Shown in pieces: positions 46,254 through 56,135 of a stretch of 64,000 bases of DNA. Position numbers and translations under genes: made by a program. The stretch is from Agrostemma githago. Lineage: Eukaryota > Streptophyta > Magnoliopsida > Caryophyllales > Caryophyllaceae. The DNA is taken from positions 71,596,562 to 71,660,561 of the forward strand of contig OY288242.1 in the NCBI GenBank assembly GCA_958450325.1, given 5' to 3'. A model generated the notes under the pieces. That model made no database searches and was not told the origin of the DNA. It saw only the letters and a program-made list of their open reading frames with translations. Each line of letters starts with the position of its first letter. The stretch's first letter is position 1.

Positions 46254-48194
46254 GTTGTGTATTAAATTTAGACCATTTTTTCTCCCATTTAGACTCGTTT
46301 TTTCCTCGTTTTGCGAGATTAGAGTGCGATTATCGTCTTATTTTGAGTAATTCTTGCATTAGCGTCCCTCTTGTGCGTTTTACGTGTTTTTGGTAGTTTT
46401 TCTATCAGTTTTGATAGGATTTGGCACCAAAAGCATGATCGAGCTTCCACGAGCACAAGAGAGGGGAATGTCGTTCGAAAAGCAAAACACACAACTTAAA
46501 GTTCAAAGTCATCCAATCATACGACGAAGAATGAGACAAGAAAAGAGCCAAAGAACCATCTGGTGAAGTTTCACCCAATGAGAAACCACCGGGCGAAGTT
46601 TCGTCCGACGGTTAAATTGCCTCCTCGAAGATTTTCAGAAAGCTTCTCCACCGGGCGAAACTTTCACCCACCGGGCGAAACTTTCACCCGACGGTAAAAG
46701 TGTCCAAAAATGCAAAACTGGAAGAAGTTCACCAGGTGAAACCACCAGGTGAAGTTTCACCCGACGGTATTGGTCCGTGTACGACAGGGTGAAGTTCCAT
46801 CTCATGAAGATTTAAAGGGTGATTGTCTCACTAATGGAGCAAAAAGTTGGATTTGGGCTTTGGGTTAAGGATCCATTAAGGCTTTACTATATATATGTAT
46901 ACCCTAGTTAATTGCACATTATGCCTCCATTAGCACACTACTTACCATCCATTAGTGGATCATTCTAATAGTAAATTTAGTAGTTCTCTATAATTTCATA
47001 GCTTAGATAGTAAGCCAAAAGTAGCTCTTCATAGTTTTCATCATCAATTCTCTAGATTTACATTCAAGTTTTGTAGAATTCAAGTTTTCGTTGAAATTTT
47101 TTGGAGATTATTAAGGGATTAGTGACAAATCCTTTATCCTCTTCATCAAGCTTCATCTTTTATTTATGCAATCTTCTTCTTTATTGTTGATCTTCATAGT
47201 TGGTATATTTCTCTTCCACTCTCTAATCTCTAGTTAGATTTAATTTCGTTCTTTCAATATTGTTCATTTTATTGTTCTTTCATTATCGTTTTTGTTGATC
47301 TTCCTTTATCATTTTTAGTTCGTTTTACGTTTCAACTTGTTGATTGTTATTTTGATCATCTTTGTGTTGTTAATTTCTCTAGAATTCGTTTATGTTGTTC
47401 TAGATTGTTTTCTAGTTTATTTTGTTGATTGCAATTTCCTCCATTGTTTTGTGTTTAAATTGTTATTGGATCGTAATTTCCTTATTGTTTTGTTGTTATT
47501 TCCTTTAGATTTAGTTATTATGCATGTTGTAGTTATTTTCTCCTTTGTTAATGTTTTATTAGTTTCCCTCATTATGTGTGAGTATATTTCTTGTTGGAGG
47601 GTTTAGGGAAAGGAACTTAGATTATTTGAATTGAGGAGTTTTTGGTTGGTTGCTTGCTTGCTTGTTGGTTTATCTTGCTTGAGGTTCTTGTGTCATTGTT
47701 GTTTTAGTCCGGCCAACTAGACCGACCTTGACTCATTTCTATCAATATAGGGAAACTCTGGGTATAAATTACCTTAACTTGAGACTTACCCTTCTTCGCC
47801 GCGAAAGCGGGTTTTTAGGTGGGTTGGGTGAAGAAACCGAACGGTGGCATTTTCCCTTTACCAATGTTGTGACCGACCCGATTCCAATTTTCTTAGACCC
47901 CAATTTCCGATTTCCGACTTTCCCCCCAACACCTTTTCCTAGATTGATCATCTCTTGTCATTTCTCTTGTTATTTAATTTTCGTCTTTTACCGCATCTCT
48001 AGCATAGACTCGACCCTCAAAACCCTCTCTAGATCCCAAACACGTTGCTTTTTACTTAATAACGTTCCGTTCCCTGTGGACCGACCTCGACTTACCACGA
48101 ATACACTAGTTGTTTTTGTGTTTTTGCGAGTCTATAAATATTGTTTGATCCCCCATTCTTCGCTAAACGACCGATCCGATTTGGGAGGCGATCA
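46254..48194 (+). repeat. LTR-like block, possible solo LTR
   Basis: Limits are approximate. It contains a short-motif array (46558-46772), a TATA box (TATATATAT at 46888-46896), a long T-rich transcribed part, and an end with TTCCCTGTGGACCGACCTCG at 48068-48087, a sequence type typical of the U5 end of plant gypsy LTRs. It ends near GGCGATCA (48187-48194). No gag or pol follows, so a solo LTR is likely. TG...CA ends and a target duplication could not be proven. The 161-codon plus frame at 47728-48213 lies in this block and has no domain. Confidence 0.5.
46558..46772. repeat. GGGCGAAACTTTCACCC-type motif array
   Basis: About six to eight drifting units with words CACCGGGCGAA, GAAACTTTCACCC and CCGACGG. 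Two units at about 46650-46692 are perfect tandem copies. The array lies about 115 bp before the TATA box of the LTR-like block, so it may be a U3 enhancer repeat. Confidence 0.75.
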
Positions 48195-49275
48195 GAAATC
48201 TAATGAGGTTTGACCATCGCAAACACTGCTCTTCAAATTGGTAATTAATTAGGTTAACTTTTTACTGTTTGTAGTTGCATAAATTTACATCTGTCAAACC
48301 AACCAACCAACATCTGTTAATTGCATGGTAAAATTTGGCACTCTATAAATTGGGTTTTATCTTCATTTTTCTGAAAATGTCTACTGAGTACTGCTACCCT
48401 CCCCAAATAATAATGCATAACCTGCCTTATGAGAGGAAAGGTAACAAAGTGACAGGGAGGAGTTTCAAGTGCATCAGAGAGGAACTGGTACGTCTTGGGT
48501 ACCCTGTGAAGCAGTCCCGACCAATATGGAATTTGATAATATACTATATTTGCGTTGGTAGTGGGAGCAACGTTTTCTTCCACATGAAAAGATATGAGTT
48601 ATTTCGACATGTGTCATATGGACGACCAATTTGCTAGGCGAACAAAACGGGAAGAAGAGAGTGTGGGGTGTAGATAAGTTAAAGGAGGTCTTACCGTGGT
48701 CATCGTGTTGTACGTTATTTGAGACGGAATACTTGGAAGGAATGTTGGTGGAAGAACGTACCATTACTGCGTGTAAATATATTGATGAGAAAGTGTATAA
48801 AACTTGGTGATTTTACGTACAATGCACAATGTATGTATATATATGTACGAAAGATGTGGAGTGAGGAATTGTAATGGACATGTCAGTGATTTATCATAGG
48901 TGTCATAGGAAACATAAGTAGAATTTGGTTATTTTATCAATTAAGACTCTAAATTTTTGTTGTGACATGAAAGATCGCATTTAATAATAAGTAAATATTG
49001 TTGTAGCATTCCCAAATTAAAGTTAGAGGATCGAATATATGTATACAATGATCAATGAGTCGGTGCTTGTGAAACAATTTTTATTTTATACAATTTCGGC
49101 TGAATCTGTATTGTAAAATTACGGGGAGGACAATTTGCAGAATACTACGCAAAAAAGTTTTAGTAAGGTCCGTTAAAAATGTTACGTTTACACTTTTCAT
49201 AACGTCACTATTATTTATGCAACGACAACATTTATATTATTTTACGACAACATTTGCACTTATCTCAATATCATA
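48195..49275. other. Spacer with no supported gene
   Basis: A 90-codon plus frame starting at 48378 (MSTEYCYPPQIIMHNLPYE) has no recognisable domain and no matching splice context. The rest is AT-rich non-coding sequence. Confidence 0.45.
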
Positions 49276-49366
49276 CTCCCTCTGATTCACAAAGATCTTC
49301 CCCTTTGATTAAAATATACCTCACATATATTAAACAAAGGGGAACATCTTTGTGAATCGGAGGGAG
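49276..49366. mobile_element. Stowaway-like MITE, 91 bp
   Basis: TA duplications (49274-49275, 49367-49368) bracket CTCCCTCTGATTC...GAATCGGAGGGAG. Arms ATTCACAAAGATCTTCCCC and GGGGAACATCTTTGTGAAT pair with one mismatch. The core is ATACCTCACATATATTA. Confidence 0.88.
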
Positions 49367-49896
49367 TATTATTTATACACAAACGTTTGCACTATTTTTT
49401 TTTTGAGAATTAGATCCTTTGTTAAATGTACAACAACAGCGTATATGTGTGAGTTGACTACGTGCGACAATATTTTCCTAGCAAAGTATATAAGGAAGAT
49501 GTTAAGTGTGTCGTACTTGGAAGATGTAGTGTTCACATATAAATCAGAAAGGTCACTATAGTGTATAGAGTAGGTGAGTAAGTTACGTAGCTGGTTTCGC
49601 GAACAAAATAAATTTGATAGTAGAAGTACCTAGGATATGAACTCGAGGAGTAAGTGCTTTAATATTCCGAAAAAAATGATCACTGGAACTTAGACATTAT
49701 CCGTCTTGTGGAGGATGAAATTAGGGAAAAAAGAAACATAAAGGGTGCATGTCGAACTACGAAATGATTTCATGTTGATTCGGTAAAATGACAAATCTAG
49801 ACGACATTGTTTGAAGTGCGGAGGAACATAAAAATTTAATCCGGTTACAATAACACATAAATTCTACTCCAGTTTTTGCATACGAAGGACGTAAAA
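49367..49896. other. Spacer after the RPA1-like pseudogene
   Basis: AT-rich; nothing coding is supported. Confidence 0.45.
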
Positions 49897-52800
49897 TCAG
49901 CTTCGCTTCTCCTTCTTGTTGCTTTCGATGACCTTTGTCGACGACTTTGTATCGACAGACAATGCATCTTCCAAGTTGAAACTAATAGCGGGAATAGTCC
50001 TCTTCTTAGGAGTAACTTTGGATGTCGAAGCAGGGGAAAAAATATCAGCAACCTGTACGTGATGAAAAGTTTAAGAATGAGTGGATGTTATACATTAAGT
50101 GAATACATGTGCAAGTAGTGTAACCTCGTGATTTTGGATACTGACCTCATTAGTCGGTGTAAAAATGTTTGACAGAGCACCTTCATCGTTGTCTTTGCTA
50201 GCGGAGGCCCTCAAGTGTTCCAGCTGTTTCTGCAGTTTCATTACTATATTGTGAGCAACCGTTCCAATTTTTAAGACTGTGTCCCAAGCTGTAAGTAAAA
50301 TTAGCAAGCTACTTTTGCAAGACGTACCATTATTAGGTAAATAATGTACCTGTGCGGACTGTGTGATAGTTGCAATTTGTTTAGTGCTATTCCTTAGCAT
50401 TGCCATATCACGCTGTATCAAGAGAAGCAGTTTGAGTAACATGGCAAATGAAGGGAAATTAAAGAAGGTAAATAACTTTGTTCGAAAAGTTAACCTTGAC
50501 CCTCTCATTGCACTTCACCATCCAGCTATCCATCATATCAGGGTCATCACTCATCTTTGTTATAGTGTAGGAATGTGAGCCCTGTTCGACGTTGTACCTT
50601 TCGCTAATATGAATTTTGAAGACGAAATTTTTGTTGATGAAAATCTCAAGTTCGTCTGGTATGGCGTCCTGCTCCCCCTCCTTTCAAAGTTGTGGAAGAA
50701 AGCAGTGAACAAAATGGAAACTAAAGTTCGTTTTATATAAATCAATGTGAACGTACGTACCTGCAATCTCGGGAACCTAATTTCTGCGAACTTAATTAAG
50801 TGAAAGTCGTTACCTGTTCAAGCCTATCTCTCAGTTGTTTGGCAGATGGGTCGATGAACTCCCCAATTTGGTTATCAAAATCCACGAAAAGAATTTTCTC
50901 ATCACCAAAGTCTGATACCAAAAACTTGACTTGGAACCTGCAATTTTGTGGTTCACAATGAACACTACGTAGTTTGTCGACTAAATATAAAAGAGATGGA
51001 TAAGTCACGAATGGGGTAAGATGTAACAACCCGGATTTTCGATGACTTAAACTAATAGATGATGTGGAAAGTTATCTAAGTCATTTAATTAAAATTATAT
51101 CAGAGTGTAAATAAATCCGGATTGCTACGGATCCTTACAATAAACGACTATTAATTACATAGTATTGATTCACTTAGTACATAATATAAATTGTATTTTA
51201 TACAAACATATTATTAAATCTCTCTCGCTCGATTCCCCAATGTCTTAGCCCTGCAAAAAATAAAACAGTGGCCGCTGAGCGGGACAACAACCAACTCGTT
51301 CATCTAACATCACCTCATACACATAAGACAATCATGTGAATAACAAATAATATGCTTACAAAAATATTAAAGGATATCACGTAACAAATAGTTTCCTTTA
51401 ATTCAATTAACCAACATGTGAGGGGATGAAAACGGTAAAGTTAAAAGATGGGACATTGACAGTCATTTGATTTTAAAATCATTTTCACGTAAATAGAGAA
51501 TAAACACACGAGTCGTGGCTCATAATATCACCGCTACACCCTATTGGCTTGCATCTCACCAATAGAAGTAACCGTGTTACTGACTCGTAGACCGAACCGA
51601 TCTTATGAGGTTTACATCTCACCCATAAGGCTCAATTGGGCCCGAACTTCTATTATATTATACGTTTATTCAGACGGGGCTCTGGGCAAAATGAAAGCCG
51701 ATGATTACATTCTTTGCATGACCAAGAGGGAACCCGCAGTTTTCAAAATCTTGTTCTGCCCCCACTACCTAGGTGGTAATACTGATCAAGTACTTCTCTA
51801 TACATACGCACATACCCTACGCAGACTCTTGAACCGCAGCTCTCACTGCCGTAGGACGACTACCTTAAACACTAGGTCGACTCTCGGACCGCAGCCTCTG
51901 AGTCTGCTTTTCATTACAAGTGCAGTCGAAACACCACATATGGTAGAATCCAACACAAGCTATTCGTCCCAGACTCGCATCGTAAACCTTATATAAAAGT
52001 CGTCCGTGAACAAGTAATATTTTATTTGGTGACCTTTAATAATTGGTCGGACTCATTTGAAACAGTCAAATCCTCAAATTCTTACTTTCAGTGTGACAAC
52101 ATTATACTTTAATCCTCAAGTGTCACCCGAAATATTATATTCCAAATATCGTATAACTTATTTTTTTTAAATATTAAATTCTTTTAAATGAAGTTTTATA
52201 TAAAAATAAAATTTAAGGTACAATAATAATAAAATATTATTTTAAAATTTATAGTTTCTGAAAATATAATTTGAGTCATACTTAGTCGATTTACAAAATT
52301 TGACGTAAAATCATTTTTTTAAATATTTATAAATGTCGTGTAAAAGTTTCAGAATAAAATAAATCCATTTATTATAGAAAATGAAATTTATAAAATTTTA
52401 TCTATATAAAATAATAAGTAAAGTATTATTAAAATAAAATATTTTGTAGGTTACTAATTTACTCTATTATTATAATATATAAACAAATGAAAAAGTACTA
52501 AAGAAAATTAAATATGACCGAAATTAAAATTATATAAAACATATGCATGCAAAATATAAAGTACATAGAATAAATATACATAGCAAATAGAACTAAATAA
52601 AATACAATGAAAATGATATAAGTAAATTTTATCATTTTAAGTTCTTTTATTCATTTTCTCATTTTTCATATAGACAGAAATGTAAAGGTAATAAATAAAT
52701 TAATTAAACAAGTGATAATTTAGTTAAGTTAAATTTAGTCATAAACAAAATACATAACATAAATAAAATGTCACGTAATTTTTTTTTATATACATAAGTA

Positions 52801-54521
52801 ATTTAGTCATACAAATAAGCCTAAATATTTAATTAAGCAAATTATTAAGTTAGTAACATAAATATACTTATATATAGAAAATGTTGTTAAAAGAAAAGTT
52901 TGGTTAACTTAATAGCTACTATTTATTAATTATATTAAAAGCTAAAGTTTGTCTGGGTCGATGATGTCGTCGAAGTTGAGAATTTCTTATCCTCCTTCTT
53001 CTAAAATAATACGTTTACCCATACAAAAGAAAATAAATTAATTAGAATCTGACATTACTAAAATAATAAAAGTAAAATAATAAGTACAGTAAGTAAAATA
53101 GACTAATAAGATGAAAGGTTTGAGGAGTCGTAAATAGACGTAAAGGTACTTACGTAAGTAATACGGTATAGCGAAAAAGACTCCGTAAAATTCACGTATG
53201 TTACCATGTAGAAGGAGGTATTTATAGTGAAATTTTGGTGGGTATTACCTGCATGTAGGCCTAGGTAGGTATCAACACTCGCTACTAAATAACCCCCCCT
53301 TTCCTTGCCTAGCATGCATGTATGCATGTCGTGTAAGGTTTTAAAAAAATGACTGTTTATTTAGTACCTTCATCGTACAAACGTCTTTCTTTCTTCCTAA
53401 AAAGTTAAAATATAAGATTACAAAATTAAAATAATGGAATTCGTAAAATTTATTTTAAAAAATATTTGTGCAACGGTAAGTAAAACAGACGATAAATAGT
53501 ATCATGAGACAATAACTATAAGCAAATATTACGGAGTATTAGGTTCTAATTATCTTAAATAAATTTTACGACAAGTTTATAAACATCATTTCGTAGTCCT
53601 GTTCATGTCTTCGTGTAACGGGATTCTAAAATGTTATATAAAAACTTCGGTAATTTATTTTAAAATTTTACGAGATGAGAAAATATTTTTAATTTGTAAG
53701 AACGACGGTTTACTATTAAAATATTTCCGAGTCTTAAACTTTGTTTAACGAAAGATAATTTTTTTTTATATACGTTTATTAAACACGGAGTGTTACATAA
53801 GATGCTAATGGGAAGCTGACCTTGGTTCACTTGAGTTGTAGCCGTTAATGTTTCCATCGTAGCCCGTCCTAGTGCACATCCAACGACCCTGCTCATTCTT
53901 CAATGCCTTGGAATGACACCTATTGCAATTGTTGTAGTACCACCCACTTGAGCACTCTAGGTCGATAATTCGATCATAAGTGTAAAAGTACCCAGACTAT
54001 ATCATTGCGACAAATGAATAAGGGAAAAATGATATGATAACGTTCATATTGAAAAAAAATATTATAAACGCAAGATGGTTAGAGTACCTTCTCATTCTCC
54101 TTAATCTCGTTAATCGTTTTGATATTGTCTACTGTCAGGATTTCTATCTCCTCCTCTTCGTCAACCTTGTCTATTATATGAAGGGAGTTGCTAGGTGCCG
54201 GAGTTGAGATACTGCGACGACATTATGAGGATTACACTCTTACTTAATTTCTATATAAGACACATTGAAACATGGTGATAGAAATCATGAAATGAGGTGA
54301 ATGCAAACCTGGTACAGAAGGCCACGACCTCAGGTATGTCAAGACCAAAGTGGATCTTAGTTGCATTGTAAGTCGTCTACAACCGCCATCCATCATATTT
54401 GCGCACTTCAACGCACTGCAAAACGACCACCTAAGACTGTTCTAGTTGAGGCTGATTCTTAATAAGATCCGGCAGATCGACGGAATGAGGGCTCCACAAC
54501 GTGCAAGGAATCTGGCAACAG
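49897..54521 (-). pseudogene. RPA1-like (replication protein A large subunit type) gene remnant
   Basis: Minus-strand exons with good borders: 54521-54309, 54211-54088, 53996-53821, 50937-50814, 50680-50495, 50412-50350, 50288-50146, 50052-49897 (stop). The frame shows OB-fold B remains (TLWSPHSVDLPDLI; VVVLQCVEVRKYDG), then EEIEILTVDNI, a zinc-finger OB-fold C (WYYNNCNRCHSKAL ... WMCTRTGYDG, with one Cys ligand missing), FQVKFLVSDFGDEKILFVDFD, DELEIFINKNFVFKIHIS, and a basic tail ending KKEKRS. Two in-frame TAG codons (54433-54431 and 54379-54377) break it. The N-terminal exons lie beyond the CACTA element or are lost. Such genes bind single-stranded DNA; RPA1-like copies also travel in plant Helitrons, but no Rep-helicase is seen here. 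Confidence 0.75.
51022..53797 (-). repeat. Solo LTR, same family as the 56136 element
   Basis: Plus-sense left end TGTAACAACCCGG and right end GAGTGTTACA; on the minus strand it would begin TGTAACACTC. TAAGA lies on both sides (51017-51021 and 53798-53802), a perfect 5-bp target duplication. 2776 bp. It sits in an intron of the RPA1-like gene in the same orientation. A TATA box (CTATAAATACC, minus) is at about 53219-53229. No internal region is present, so it formed by recombination between two LTRs. Confidence 0.92.
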
Positions 54522-54650
54522 CTGTGATATGAAGAAAAATAAATTACCACTGTCGTAGAATGATTACTGTAAAGACAGATCAAAAACGAATGTATTGTTG
54601 CGGTAATGATTAGGAGAACGTACTCAACGTCCACTACAAGAAAAGGTGCC

Positions 54651-54990
54651 CTAGGCGTCCATCCAGTGGCTTCCGTTAGTGGACGCTATACGGGGACGAG
54701 CGTCCGCAAACAGACGCCAGGAAGTGGAAGCCACGACCGGTCGCCCATTTTTAAAACGGGCGTCCACTATTGGACGCCAAGAAAATGGGCGTCTAACTGC
54801 GGACGCCATATTTGGCATCCGAATGTGGACACCAGTTACCCATGGATGGCGTCCACAGTCAGCGTTCGACTGTGGACACCATCCAGGGGTAACTGGCGTC
54901 CACAGTCGGACGCCATATCCCCTGAATAGCTGCCAATTTTCTTCGATTTTAGCTTCCTCTGGCGTCTGGCATGGCGTTCGTTATTGGACG
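54651..54990. repeat. CACTA subterminal repeats (GGACGCC / GGCGTCC)
   Basis: More than a dozen near-copies in both orientations, some in paired hairpin form (for example 54760-54770 and 54836-54915). In En/Spm such repeats bind the transposase-partner protein; that role is inferred for this family. Confidence 0.85.
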
Positions 54991-55276
54991 CCATGTATGC
55001 TGTTGCATGGCTGTAAACATGCGTTCGATGTCTAGCCAAAACCTGCAAAATAAACCACATCCACAACTCTCAACCAACCACAACTGTCAACCATCCACAA
55101 TACCTCAATCTCATTCACTCTCAATCAACCAAAACACTTCATCTCTCGCCACATTTATGCTCAAAAAACATTCATATAAAAAAGTTTTAACATACGGTTT
55201 AAAGGTACATAAGTCTAAACTAGTTCGAAGATACATAATCCATAAATCCAGTTACAACAACAACAACAAAAAACAA

Positions 55277-56135
55277 TCAGCTAACTGTGAAGCTAGCTGA
55301 AGCAACAGAGTTACCACCATCCCCGTTAAAAGGGTCTCTGTCGTCTTGAGGGGATGGGGGACGACGTTTGTTGCATCTCTCAAACATGGCCTGAAACATG
55401 ACCATCTGTTCCTGCATTTTCATTATCTGCTCTTGCTGTTCCTTCATTTGTTGTTGCCGCTGTGTCAGCTGTTCCTTCATTTGCTCCTTTTCCGGGTCAG
55501 GCTGCTGAGAACCGGCCGGCGTGTACTCCATCTGTGTAGAGGTGCCGAGACGCAGTGGGGGAGGTGTGAAGTACATACCGTGTGCATTTCCTACACCGTA
55601 CACACTTCCTTTCTTGTACCCCGAGACGACCTTGAAAAAAGTCCGATTCAGGTTGACTTCAGTAGCATCAGGAGTAGTCTCGAGGTTCGCTTGCTCTTTT
55701 TGGTAGGCATCCTGCGTACACAACAACGATTTCAATTCAAGTTATTATTAGATAAAATCATTAAAGATAGTTATCTACCACCTAAAGTATAGACAAAGTT
55801 AATTTATTTGAAATAGTTAGTACTCACCCAGATTGCCTGATCTTTCCTCGTCATAAAACTAGTCCCTTTGTCATCGGTCTTCCCGTGCATGTCCAGGAAT
55901 AGCTCGGGCACGGTTGGCGTCCTCCCAAGTTCAGCTTGTAGCTATTAAATGAGTACGAACGTTAGGCGAATAAATATTATGCGAACATAGTTTATGATAA
56001 TTTAAGTAACAATACGATATTAATAGAAATCACACCCTCTTGGCACGAAGGAACGAAAACTGAGAACCCCGATGATGTGTCGGGTTTGCCTTCCCCTCCT
56101 TCTCACAGTTCTTAATTTTGTTTCGCTGTGCCCTC
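55277..56135 (-). pseudogene. Transposase-24-type (Ptta/En/Spm) protein of the CACTA element, truncated
   Basis: Minus exons: 56135-56036 (start cut off), 55941-55828, 55711-55277. The first reads RNKIKNCEKEGKANPTHHRG and SQFSFLRAKR; the second LQAELGRTPTVPELFLDMHG, the typical (G)RxPTxxELFxxxH motif; the third has a GSVYGVGNAHG motif, a Gln/Glu/Met-rich coiled coil (EQMKEQLTQRQQQMKEQ) and a stop at about 55277. This matches the C-half of the plant CACTA-associated protein (Pfam transposase 24). The upstream exons are displaced by the LTR element at 56136. The visible exons are open, so loss comes from the insertion. Confidence 0.78.
56131..56135. other. Probable left target duplication CCCTC
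   Basis: Five bases directly left of the LTR end TGTAACAAC. The partner copy should follow the second LTR, outside the window. Confidence 0.55.

Larger units (their letters stand above)
54632..56135 (-). mobile_element. CACTA (En/Spm) element, visible end
   Basis: CACTACAAGAAAA at 54632-54644 is the hallmark CACTA terminal repeat; the 3 bases before it are GTC. The first 350 bp are packed with GGACGCC/GGCGTCC words. Minus-strand coding exons follow and the element is cut at 56136 by an LTR retrotransposon, so its other end lies beyond the window. It was inserted in an upstream intron of the RPA1-like pseudogene. Confidence 0.88.

Noticed and set aside
47728..48213. 161-codon plus-strand frame
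   Set aside because: It lies in the LTR-like block, has no domain and no gene-like start context, and such frames are common by chance in LTR ends.
51544..51996. 150-codon frame, with shorter relatives at 56898 and 62634
   Set aside because: It is repeated because it lies in the same part of three LTR copies of one family and runs against the LTR's own orientation; copies do not keep the frame.
55346..55792. 148-codon plus-strand frame
   Set aside because: It is the reverse complement of the coiled-coil exon of the CACTA protein; its Leu/His-rich make-up comes from antisense Gln/Glu codons.
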